Of a stretch of 64,000 nucleotides of DNA, positions 18,447 through 26,438 are shown piece by piece (position 1 is the first letter of the stretch; the number at the start of each line of letters is the position of its first letter). The notes below the pieces were generated by a model. It did not search any database. It saw nothing but the letters and a program-made list of their open reading frames with translations, and was not told the origin of the DNA. Where the stretch lies: contig OW818676.1 in assembly GCA_942493235.1 (NCBI GenBank), positions 1,550,001 through 1,614,000 on the forward strand. Direction: 5' to 3'. The position numbers and the translations under genes are program-made. The stretch is from ENR-C587 sp942493235. Lineage in GTDB: Bacteria; Bacteroidota; Ignavibacteria; Kapaibacteriales; UBA2268.

Positions 18447-19451
18447 ATGAATACAATTGGTAGAATCCTTAAAATAAACATTTTCGGGGAATCGCATTCC
18501 GAAAAGCTTGGTATTGTAATAGACGGATGCCCGGCGGGCATTAAATTTAATTATGATGACTTGCAAAGTGATTTGGAAAAGCGGAAACCGAGCCAAGCAG
18601 GCACAAGCCCACGTAAAGAAGAAGATATTCCTATCATCTGCTCAGGAATATTTAATAATATTAGTAACGGAAACCCGATAGCTATATATTTTGAAAATAA
18701 AAATATTATTGGTAAAGATTATGATACTTTTAAAACTGTTCCTCGCCCGGGGCATGCGGATTTTACAAATACACAAAAGTACAAGGGATATAATGACATC
18801 CGTGGAGGCGGTTCTTCATCGGGTAGAATGTCAATTTGCTTAGTTTGTGCGGGATATTTTGCCAAGCAAATATTGAAAGGCACAGAAATTAAAGCTGAAA
18901 TTATTCAGCTCGAAAATATTAAAAATCCAAATAAATCTAACATTGAAGAATTAGTAAAAAAATATACCAAACTTCAGGATTCTTTTGGAGGAATTATCGA
19001 ATGCAAAGTAAATAATGTTCCGGTTGGGCTCGGAGAACCGTTTTTTGATTCAATCGAGTCGGCTATTTCTCATATGGTATTTTCAGTTCCCGGGATAATC
19101 GCTATAGAATTCGGTATCGGTTTCAAAGGTTCGATGTTAAAGGGCAGTGAATTTAATGATTCGATTATTGACAAAACTGGAAAGACGGAGACTAATAACT
19201 GCGGTGGAATCAACGGAGGCATTGCCAACGGTAATCAAATAATTTTCAGAGTAGCTGCAAAAGCACCGTCAAGCATAGCAAAAGCTCAAATGTCTTTTGA
19301 TTTTAAAAATGAGGAAGCTAGTTCAATTGAAGTACTCGGCAGGCATGACACTTGTTTTGCTCTGAGATTACCGGTGATAATTGAAGCAGTTACGGCAATT
19401 GCACTTGCTGATTTGCAATTAATTTCTAATTCTCGGAAAATTATTGACTAA
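18447..19451 (+). CDS. aroC: Chorismate synthase
   Basis: AroC converts 5-enolpyruvylshikimate-3-phosphate to chorismate using reduced FMN, the last step of the shikimate pathway. All family signatures are visible: FGESHSEKLGIVIDGCPAG near the N terminus, RPGHADFTNTQKYKGYNDIR, GGGSSSGRMS, FGIGFKGSMLKGSEFND, GGINGGIANG and GRHDTCFALRLPVI. At 334 residues it is slightly short of the common 350-390, with small loops missing. The gene is followed 43 bases later by the DNA glycosylase gene. Its upstream region carries repeated -7 elements. Confidence 0.96.
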   Translation: MNTIGRILKINIFGESHSEKLGIVIDGCPAGIKFNYDDLQSDLEKRKPSQAGTSPRKEEDIPIICSGIFNNISNGNPIAIYFENKNIIGKDYDTFKTVPRPGHADFTNTQKYKGYNDIRGGGSSSGRMSICLVCAGYFAKQILKGTEIKAEIIQLENIKNPNKSNIEELVKKYTKLQDSFGGIIECKVNNVPVGLGEPFFDSIESAISHMVFSVPGIIAIEFGIGFKGSMLKGSEFNDSIIDKTGKTETNNCGGINGGIANGNQIIFRVAAKAPSSIAKAQMSFDFKNEEASSIEVLGRHDTCFALRLPVIIEAVTAIALADLQLISNSRKIID

Positions 19452-19494
19452 TATTTATTAAATTTGTATTTTGTTATTAAAGTGTATAATTAGA

Positions 19495-20391
19495 ATGAGT
19501 AATTTGATTGACGACATAGAGAATTATTTTAAATATCAAAAAGAAGTGTATGGTGAATCTTTATACCTCGATAAAAAGTTTGAAATTGATTTTTCAATGC
19601 CCGAGCCTATTCAAATAACCGATTTAAATGCACAAAATACTAATAAAACAGTAAATACTTTAGATAATTTGACAGAAAATCAGATGCCAAGAAAAAAAGC
19701 CGAACCGGTAAATCAACCAAGCGAACCTTTAGCAAAAGGTGTAAGATTAGACCACAGCATTGCTAAAGATGCAATTATTGATGCGAAACAGACAATTACT
19801 GTAGATAATGACTGGAAAGACTCTTCATCTATGGAAGAGCTTTATGATAAAATTCACAACTGCCACGAGTGTCCCTTGGGCAATACTCGAAATAAATTTG
19901 TATTCGGCAAGGGCAATTTCAATGCTGATATTATGGTAATTGGTGAAGGTCCCGGTGCTGATGAAGATGAAAAGGGCGAGCCTTTCGTCGGCAGAGCCGG
20001 TCAATTGCTTACTAAAATATTAGAAGCGATTCAATTAAGCCGTGATGATGTGTTTATTGCAAATATAGTAAAATGCCGTCCTCCTAATAATCGTGCTCCT
20101 TTTACCGAAGAAGTAAACAAGTGTGAAATATATCTGCAAAAGCAAATTGAGTTGATTAAGCCTGAGTTTATTTTGGCTCTTGGGCTTACCGCCGCAGATA
20201 CTTTATTAAGACAAAAGAACAGAATGGCGGATATTCGAGGTAAAATATTTGATTATCATGGAATAAAAACGATGGTTACATATCACCCTGCGGCACTTTT
20301 AAGAAATCCGAACTTAAAAAGACCCGCTTGGGAAGATGTTCAGATATTGCAAAAGCTTTATAAAGAATATTTAGAAAAAAAGAATTTATAA
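19495..20391 (+). CDS. Type 4 uracil-DNA glycosylase
   Basis: A family 4 (thermostable, Fe-S) uracil-DNA glycosylase that removes uracil from DNA. After a flexible, low-complexity N-terminal region of about 105 residues comes the catalytic domain: CHECPLG (two Fe-S cysteines), GEGPGADEDEKGEPFVG, AGQLLTKIL, NIVKCRPPNNR (third cysteine), a fourth cysteine in NKCEIYL, and TYHPAALLRNP. The ATG at 19495 is preferred to an in-frame TTG at 19471. Length is about 298 residues, longer than the 200-residue core because of the N-terminal extension. It probably shares a transcript with aroC. Confidence 0.92.
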   Translation: MSNLIDDIENYFKYQKEVYGESLYLDKKFEIDFSMPEPIQITDLNAQNTNKTVNTLDNLTENQMPRKKAEPVNQPSEPLAKGVRLDHSIAKDAIIDAKQTITVDNDWKDSSSMEELYDKIHNCHECPLGNTRNKFVFGKGNFNADIMVIGEGPGADEDEKGEPFVGRAGQLLTKILEAIQLSRDDVFIANIVKCRPPNNRAPFTEEVNKCEIYLQKQIELIKPEFILALGLTAADTLLRQKNRMADIRGKIFDYHGIKTMVTYHPAALLRNPNLKRPAWEDVQILQKLYKEYLEKKNL

Positions 20392-20447
20392 TTGAAAAAG
20401 AGTGTAATTGAAAAAGAGTGTAATTGAAAAAGAGTGTAATTGAAAAA
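20390..20447. repeat. 16-bp tandem repeat after the glycosylase gene
   Basis: AATTGAAAAAGAGTGT is repeated three times head to tail with a fourth partial copy. The array begins inside the stop codon of the glycosylase gene. It could arise by slippage and has no obvious function. Confidence 0.75.
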
Positions 20448-20639
20448 AGTATTTAAAATGTTTTATCATTTTCAGTAATGAGGCATTTGACATCAACCTG
20501 TGGCTTTAGCCTCAGGAGCTGATAGAAGTAAACATGTCCTAATTTGTTTAGAAAATGATATTACTTAGAAAAGTATTAAAATAGTCTTTTAAAATAAAAA
20601 AAATAAGTATTTAAAATACAGTAAAACAAGGATTATAGA

Positions 20640-21650
20640 ATGAATATAGCTGTTTTATGCGGTGGAATATCCCCCGAAAGAAATGTATCGCTTAATGGCG
20701 GTTTATCAGTTTACAAAGCATTAAATGAGTTAGGGCATAACGTAAAAATTATTGACCCTGCTCTTGGTACTGACGGATTATTAGATTATAATACAATCGA
20801 AATTAAAAGTGAGCCACCTACATTAGAAGAATTAGCTTTATATCCGAAAAGAAATTTAATTAATTGCATAAATTCAAGTTTATTTGATGATGTGGACTTA
20901 GCCTTTTTAGTAGTGCATGGAACTAACGGGGAAGATGGCTTGCTACAATCTTTATTGGAATTAAGAGGTATCAAATACACCGGTAGTGGCGTTAAAGCCA
21001 GTTCTCTCGGTATGGATAAAAATGCTTCTAAGATGATATTTGCAGCCTCAGGGTTGGCAATTGCACCTTGGATTAATGTACGAAAAGACCAATTAGAAGA
21101 TTATGACTACCACAAATATATACGCAATGAACTTGGCAGAGATTTGGTTATCAAACCAAATGACCAAGGCTCTTCCATCGGCGTTTCAATATTAAAGGGT
21201 TGCTCAATCGACGAATTGTCGGCTGCAATTATCGAATCAAGTAAATACTCTGATTTGGTAATAGTAGAGAAATATATCGAAGGTCGCGAAATCACTGTTC
21301 CAGTAATTGGCGGTCAAGCATTACCGGTAGTTGAAATCTTGCCCGAAGGCGGTGTATATGATTATAAACATAAGTATTCAAAAGGTTATACCGGCTATCA
21401 ATGCCCTGCAGACATTCCCGAAGATATTTTCCATTTTGCTCAAAGCGTTGCAGTAACAGCTTTTTGGGCTGTAGGGTGCGAAGGCTTTGCTCGTGCAGAC
21501 TTCAGATTAAATGAAGATGGACAACCGATTATCATTGAAATTAACACTATACCCGGCTTTACATCTACATCATTAGTACCGATGGCAGCTCAACAAATTG
21601 GAATAGATTTTACACAATTATGTAATAAAATTATCGAATTATCGATATAA
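20640..21650 (+). CDS. ddl: D-alanine--D-alanine ligase
   Basis: Ddl joins two D-alanines with ATP for peptidoglycan precursors in the cytoplasm. It has the ATP-grasp layout: an N-terminal Rossmann-like part (VLCGGISPERNVSLNGG and VVHGTNGEDGLLQ), the lid and ATP region (DLVIKPNDQGSSIGVS), VEKYIEGREITVPVIG, the substrate loop KYSKGYTGYQCPA, and the metal and product site EINTIPGFTSTSLVPMAA. At 336 residues it is of normal length. The PfkB kinase follows 15 bases later, so the two are probably co-transcribed. Confidence 0.93.
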   Translation: MNIAVLCGGISPERNVSLNGGLSVYKALNELGHNVKIIDPALGTDGLLDYNTIEIKSEPPTLEELALYPKRNLINCINSSLFDDVDLAFLVVHGTNGEDGLLQSLLELRGIKYTGSGVKASSLGMDKNASKMIFAASGLAIAPWINVRKDQLEDYDYHKYIRNELGRDLVIKPNDQGSSIGVSILKGCSIDELSAAIIESSKYSDLVIVEKYIEGREITVPVIGGQALPVVEILPEGGVYDYKHKYSKGYTGYQCPADIPEDIFHFAQSVAVTAFWAVGCEGFARADFRLNEDGQPIIIEINTIPGFTSTSLVPMAAQQIGIDFTQLCNKIIELSI

Positions 21651-21665
21651 ATCAGGATAAATAAA

Positions 21666-22661
21666 ATGATAAAAGATATAGACTTATGTGCTCTCGGCAA
21701 TGGCTTGATAGATTTGCAATATGAAATGCCTGATAATGAAATCCTCGAAATCGGACTCAGTAAAGGCGAAATGAGATTAGTTGAAAATATTAATCAAGAG
21801 ACTTTACTAAAAAAGTTAGAAGGTAAAAGCAAACATATATGTAGCGGTGGGTCTGCTGCCAATACGGTAATAGCTTTTTCTGCTTTCGGCGGGAAAACTT
21901 CTTATAGTACAGTTTTAGGGCAAGATGAATTCGGAGATTTTTATAAAAATGAATTTAAAGAATTAGGAATTGATATTATAGCTCCTCAAATTACCGAAGA
22001 GCCAACCGGTACATGTATCGTATTGATTTCACCCGATTCCGAACGTACTATGAATACTTCACTCGGTGCTACTGCTTTACTAAGTAAAGATCACCTAAGC
22101 GAAGATTTCATAGCAAGAGCTCAATGGATGTATTTGGAAGGCTATAAATTTAGTTGCCAGTCAAGTACTGAAGCTTTATTTCATGCTGCCGAATTAGCTA
22201 AAAAGCATAATACTAAAATTGCTTTTACATTTTCAGATGTGTTTATTACCGAAACATTTAAAGATAATGTCTCTAAAATTGTCGATATGGCTGATTTGAT
22301 ATTTTGTAACGAAGCTGAAGCAAAATCATTTACAGGGCAGACTTTAACTAATAACGCATTTTATGAATTATGCAATAGAGTGCCTAATGTAGTCGTTACT
22401 CTGGGTGGAGATGGCTCATTAGTAATGTGGGATAAAGAAGTATATAAGATACCGAGCTATCCGGCAGAACCTAAAGATTCTACCGGAGCCGGCGATATGT
22501 TTGCCGCAGGATTTTTCTATGGAATTACTAAATTGAATAACCCGCTGCAAGCCGGACACTTAGCTTCGCTTTCGGCTGCCAGAGTAGTTAGCCAGTTTGG
22601 TGCAAGATTGAAAGAAGACCATAAGTCTTTGGTTAAAATGATAATTGATACTGTAAAATAA
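21666..22661 (+). CDS. PfkB-family carbohydrate or nucleoside kinase
   Basis: A 331-residue ribokinase-fold kinase. The N-terminal substrate motif is SGGSAANT and the C-terminal PfkB signature is DSTGAGDMFAAGF, with Asp as catalytic base and GAG as anion hole. General features are closest to adenosine kinase-like members, common in Bacteroidota, but the phosphorylated substrate cannot be assigned from sequence. It lies 15 bases behind ddl in the same operon, although no pathway link between the two is evident. Confidence 0.87.
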   Translation: MIKDIDLCALGNGLIDLQYEMPDNEILEIGLSKGEMRLVENINQETLLKKLEGKSKHICSGGSAANTVIAFSAFGGKTSYSTVLGQDEFGDFYKNEFKELGIDIIAPQITEEPTGTCIVLISPDSERTMNTSLGATALLSKDHLSEDFIARAQWMYLEGYKFSCQSSTEALFHAAELAKKHNTKIAFTFSDVFITETFKDNVSKIVDMADLIFCNEAEAKSFTGQTLTNNAFYELCNRVPNVVVTLGGDGSLVMWDKEVYKIPSYPAEPKDSTGAGDMFAAGFFYGITKLNNPLQAGHLASLSAARVVSQFGARLKEDHKSLVKMIIDTVK

Positions 22662-22820
22662 TAATATTATTGATATAGTCTTAGTAGATAGTCTAATATG
22701 ATTTTAGGATAAAGATAAATATTTCTTATCGTAAAGTTGAATTGAAAAGTATCCTAAATATCATTGATAAAATCTGATAGAAGGAAATAAATTGTATTAT
22801 AAACTTATGAAATCACCTAT

Positions 22821-24182
22821 ATGAAATTGTTTAAAAGAATAATTTTATTAAATATAATGTTTTTGATTACTTTGCTGTTTTCAACAACTGAATTATTCGG
22901 TCAGGCGGGAATGAGATTTCCTGAATTATCAAAAAAATTAGAAGCATATTATGATACTGATTTGATAAATGATGTACGTAAAGTATTGCCTGAAAATGAT
23001 AATTTTTCAATTTGGGGTTGGGACGTAGGTGATTTCTCCGGCGATGGATTTTACGACCTTGCCATATCTGTTAAATATTTAAATGATAAACGTAAAGTAG
23101 TTCAGGTTTACTTATTTGTTGACATTGACGGCTTCTTGACCATGGTCGGGCAATTCCCTTACGAATACTTTGAAATGCCTCTCGAAATCGGAGTTTCAAT
23201 AAATGATAACGGATGTTTTGTTACAAAAAAACGTGAACTCTTCAATTGGGTATTAAAGGGGTATAGATTTGATAACGGTGCTTTGATTTTACTTGACGAA
23301 TTCCATACTCAAAAAATTGACCAATTGACGAATGAAAAATACAGGAATTATCAGACAAACGAAACATCTGATAAATATCTACTTACTAAAAACGGTATTT
23401 CTATTTATTACACTGATTTTGCTACATTGCCGAGCTATAGCCGTGGCAGAATGGTTTATAAAGGCTTTTGCGGAGAGGTACGGATTGAAAAACCCGAATA
23501 CGTATATGAAGGAGCATTTTGGTGGAAAGATACCTCTGATTTATCATATAGCGTTAAATCGAATTATGATACCGAAAATATTTATTTTACGGTAAATGTA
23601 TCTGATGAGGATGTAGTGCCTACACGCTGCGATTCTTGCAACGGTGATTTTGTTGAATTGTGGTTTGATTTATATCCGCTTATTTCCGGTAAAGACAGAT
23701 ATTTAAAAGATGTAAAAGATAAAACTCTCAATCTTCGCTCTATTGCCGATACCGGAATTTACTGTATTTCGATTTCACCCGGAGACTTTTTAGAAACCAG
23801 AGCATTTCTTAAAGGTGTTAAATCGACTGATTCCGTTGATGAACAGCAGCAAATGTCTGCCAATAAAGTGAAAGCTGTCTCTACATTGAATAGCAAAGGT
23901 TACTCTCTAAAAATAAAAATCCCATACGAAGTGCTCGGTATAGATCTCACTCCCGAAGATGAAAATACAGCCTCATTAATTGGATTTTCAATTGTAGTCA
24001 ATGATGTTGATAATGAATTCCGTGCCGAAGAAACTACTAAAATGGCTTCTTCGAGGTTTGATAGTAAAAATCCGGCTTCATTCGGCGAATTACTACTTCT
24101 ACCTGAAGGGCAATGGTACGGAGAATCATATAATATATTCCATGATGATATTATTAAAGTATTAAGCGAAGCGGGATTTTAA
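22821..24182 (+). CDS. Secreted protein with CBM9-like C-terminal domain
   Basis: A 453-residue exported protein. The signal peptide ends near ELFGQ. Residues 40-190 contain an FG-GAP-like acidic loop (GDFSGDGFYDLAIS) suggesting a beta-propeller fragment or calcium site. The C-terminal half (about 225-445), with GAFWWKDTSDLSYS, ENIYFTVNVSDEDV and GDFVELWFD, resembles carbohydrate-binding family 9/DOMON-like domains seen in secreted Bacteroidota proteins. No catalytic residues are apparent and no T9SS tail was seen. The function is unknown; binding of surface or environmental glycans is a guess. Confidence 0.6.
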   Translation: MKLFKRIILLNIMFLITLLFSTTELFGQAGMRFPELSKKLEAYYDTDLINDVRKVLPENDNFSIWGWDVGDFSGDGFYDLAISVKYLNDKRKVVQVYLFVDIDGFLTMVGQFPYEYFEMPLEIGVSINDNGCFVTKKRELFNWVLKGYRFDNGALILLDEFHTQKIDQLTNEKYRNYQTNETSDKYLLTKNGISIYYTDFATLPSYSRGRMVYKGFCGEVRIEKPEYVYEGAFWWKDTSDLSYSVKSNYDTENIYFTVNVSDEDVVPTRCDSCNGDFVELWFDLYPLISGKDRYLKDVKDKTLNLRSIADTGIYCISISPGDFLETRAFLKGVKSTDSVDEQQQMSANKVKAVSTLNSKGYSLKIKIPYEVLGIDLTPEDENTASLIGFSIVVNDVDNEFRAEETTKMASSRFDSKNPASFGELLLLPEGQWYGESYNIFHDDIIKVLSEAGF

Positions 24183-24320
24183 TTTATTAAAAAAGAAAAT
24201 ATATAATTAGCGAGCTGGCTCTATAGCAATTGAAAGTTACTGTGATTTAAATTTGCTTGCTTAAAACAACAGAAAATCAACATATATTTTTGCTTACTTG
24301 ATACTAACGAAAAACAATAG

Positions 24321-25253
24321 ATGACAAACTCCAAAGAAAACAGCAAATTAGCTAAACGCAAAATCGGACTCGCTCTGGGCAGTGGCGGTGCACGCGGATT
24401 AACACATATCGGGGTGCTAAAAGCAATTGACGAGCTTGGAATTAAAATTGATTATGTTGCCGGATGCAGTATAGGGGCAATGATAGGCGGAGCTTACTCT
24501 ATAGGAATGCCAATCGAAGAAATGGAGAAAATCGCACTTCATACTAATTGGATTCAGATGTTGAAACTTTTTAAACCTACTCTGTCGCTCTCCTCATTAG
24601 TCAATGATAACTATTTATCAGAATTTCTGGTTACGATTTTTGGTGATAAAACTTTTGATGACTTGAAAATCCCATTTTCAGCTGTAGCAAGCGATATACA
24701 GACAGGCGAAGCAATTACCATTCAAAGCGGTGATATTGCTACTGCTGTAAGAGCAAGCATTTCTATTCCTGTTTTATTTTCTCCGGTTACTATCGCTAAT
24801 CGTAAGCTGGTTGACGGAGGAATAGTTAACCCTATCCCAGTAGATATTCTAAAAGTAAACAATATGGATATTACAATAGCTGTTAACTTACGTAGATTCG
24901 GTGCTTTTGGAATAAAGCCCGAAGAAGAGAAAGAAGCCCCAATAATTCATAATAGAATTAAGGGATTATCCCTAAATGAAAAGATTCAATACTTTATAAA
25001 AAATCCTATAGCGTATATTAATAAAAACTCGGTTGAAAAAATTTCTGATCCTAAATTCGGTAATATTTTATACCAGATGCTGATTATCACTCAGATTCAA
25101 ATCGGCGACTTAGCTTTGAAATTGTCTAAACCTGATGTATTGATTGAACCTGATACAGAAAAATACAATCTATTTGATTTCAATAAGGGAAAAGAATTAA
25201 TTAATATTGGATATACCGCTGCCAAAGAGCAACTATCAAAACTTGATTTTTAA
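24321..25253 (+). CDS. Patatin-like phospholipase (RssA-type)
   Basis: A 310-residue predicted serine lipid hydrolase. The glycine-rich oxyanion loop is GSGGARG (residues 20-26), the nucleophile is S50 in GCSIG, and the catalytic partner is D165 in VDGGIVNP, completing the Ser-Asp dyad of patatins. There is no signal peptide, so it acts in the cytoplasm or at the inner membrane face. The C-terminal 100 residues are less conserved and helical. Upstream and downstream genes are not obviously related. The substrate (phospholipid or other acyl ester) is unknown. Confidence 0.88.
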   Translation: MTNSKENSKLAKRKIGLALGSGGARGLTHIGVLKAIDELGIKIDYVAGCSIGAMIGGAYSIGMPIEEMEKIALHTNWIQMLKLFKPTLSLSSLVNDNYLSEFLVTIFGDKTFDDLKIPFSAVASDIQTGEAITIQSGDIATAVRASISIPVLFSPVTIANRKLVDGGIVNPIPVDILKVNNMDITIAVNLRRFGAFGIKPEEEKEAPIIHNRIKGLSLNEKIQYFIKNPIAYINKNSVEKISDPKFGNILYQMLIITQIQIGDLALKLSKPDVLIEPDTEKYNLFDFNKGKELINIGYTAAKEQLSKLDF

Positions 25254-25291
25254 ATCATCAATTTATGGAAGTAAAAAATAGTCTGCTTAAT

Positions 25292-25323
25292 TTTGATTAT
25301 TTGATTAGATAATGTTATTTTTG
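25292..25323 (+). promoter_or_regulatory. Bacteroidota-type promoter before pentapeptide-repeat gene
   Basis: TTTG at 25292-25295 and TATTTTTG at 25316-25323 are 20 bases apart, fitting the TTTG/TAnnTTTG consensus. The ATG follows 24 bases later. Confidence 0.5.
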
Positions 25324-25347
25324 TAATAGTAAAAATAAGGATATAAT

Positions 25348-25908
25348 ATGCACTATTTCGAAGATAAAAAATTAACGGAAAATGATTTTCCGATAGATGG
25401 AATAAATGAGTTTTATTGCTGTACATTTACAGATGTGAAATTCAATCAAGCTAATTTAAATAATTGGATTTTCAAAGAATGTAAATTCAATAATGTTGAC
25501 TTTTCAAACGCAAAGATTGAAGAAACTACATTATTTGAAGTAGAATTCAATAACTGCAAACTACTCGGTGTGGACTTCAGTAAATGCTCAAAAACTCTAT
25601 TTTCAGTATCATTTAGCAATTGTAATTTAAACTTTACTACATTTATCAATCTGAACATGATAAAGACAATATTTGATAATTGTATGATTCAAGATGCGAG
25701 TATTATAGATTCCAATTTTTCAAATATCAAATTTGTAAGTTGTGATTTCAATAATACGGTTTTTAGCCGCGTGAATCTTGAGAAATCAGATTTTACCAAT
25801 GCAAAGAATTATAGAATTAATCCTGAAGATAATAGAATAAAAAAAGCAAAATTCTCAATACCGGAAATAATCGGGCTGCTGTCTCATTTGGATATAGTTA
25901 TCAAATAG
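25348..25908 (+). CDS. Pentapeptide-repeat protein
   Basis: A 186-residue protein made almost entirely of A(D/N)LXX-like pentapeptides (for example FNQANLNN, FNNVDFSNA, FSNCNLNF, VNLEKSDFTNA), predicted to form a right-handed quadrilateral beta-helix. The C-terminal segment NYRINPEDNRIKKAKFS followed by a short amphipathic helix is typical of the family that includes Qnr/MfpA DNA-mimic proteins, but that link is structural only. There is no signal peptide. It has its own predicted promoter. The function is unknown. Confidence 0.85.
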   Translation: MHYFEDKKLTENDFPIDGINEFYCCTFTDVKFNQANLNNWIFKECKFNNVDFSNAKIEETTLFEVEFNNCKLLGVDFSKCSKTLFSVSFSNCNLNFTTFINLNMIKTIFDNCMIQDASIIDSNFSNIKFVSCDFNNTVFSRVNLEKSDFTNAKNYRINPEDNRIKKAKFSIPEIIGLLSHLDIVIK

Positions 25909-26007
25909 TAACTCGCCAAATTGTATAAATAATTGAATTATACTGTTAATGAAAAAGATTATCAGAAATTACAATTCTCTGCAAAACCTCAAGCAAAGAA
26001 AAAATGA

Positions 26008-26436
26008 CTATTGAAATAGAATATAAACTATTGAAGAGACAATAAACTCAATAAAAATTGCGATAATAGTAATTAGTAAGTATATACCGCTAAATTTCAA
26101 AAAAGATATTAGTTTTAATTTGAGTAATATAGAGTAATAAGTAATTTTAAATACTAATGCAAAGGAGAAAAACGACAGATAAAAATTCAAATCACCGGTT
26201 AACTGTATATATAATAATGCTATAGATACGAACATCAAAACTATATTTGTTATAAGTAGGTGCAATCGTCCCGAATGTGAATAATTCAGTAAAAGCAGTT
26301 TTCTATCCAATAAATAATAAACAAACGGAACAGTAATTCCGAGCATAAAAGTTGCATACCCATACGCTTCCGGGCTATGAGCAAATAATAAGTTCGGCAA
26401 TAGGAATAGAAACGGAACTAAATATTTAAGATTCAT
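26008..26436 (-). CDS. Small integral membrane protein, unknown
   Basis: A 142-residue protein with four to five hydrophobic helices and few polar residues, including an N-terminal helix that could be a signal peptide (LLFAHSP). I recognise no family. It starts two bases after the stop of the TPR protein, so it is the last gene of an operon (Bax-inhibitor-like protein, TPR protein, this gene). Confidence 0.6.
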   Translation of the reverse strand: MNLKYLVPFLFLLPNLLFAHSPEAYGYATFMLGITVPFVYYLLDRKLLLLNYSHSGRLHLLITNIVLMFVSIALLYIQLTGDLNFYLSFFSFALVFKITYYSILLKLKLISFLKFSGIYLLITIIAIFIEFIVSSIVYILFQ

Positions 26437-26438
26437 AA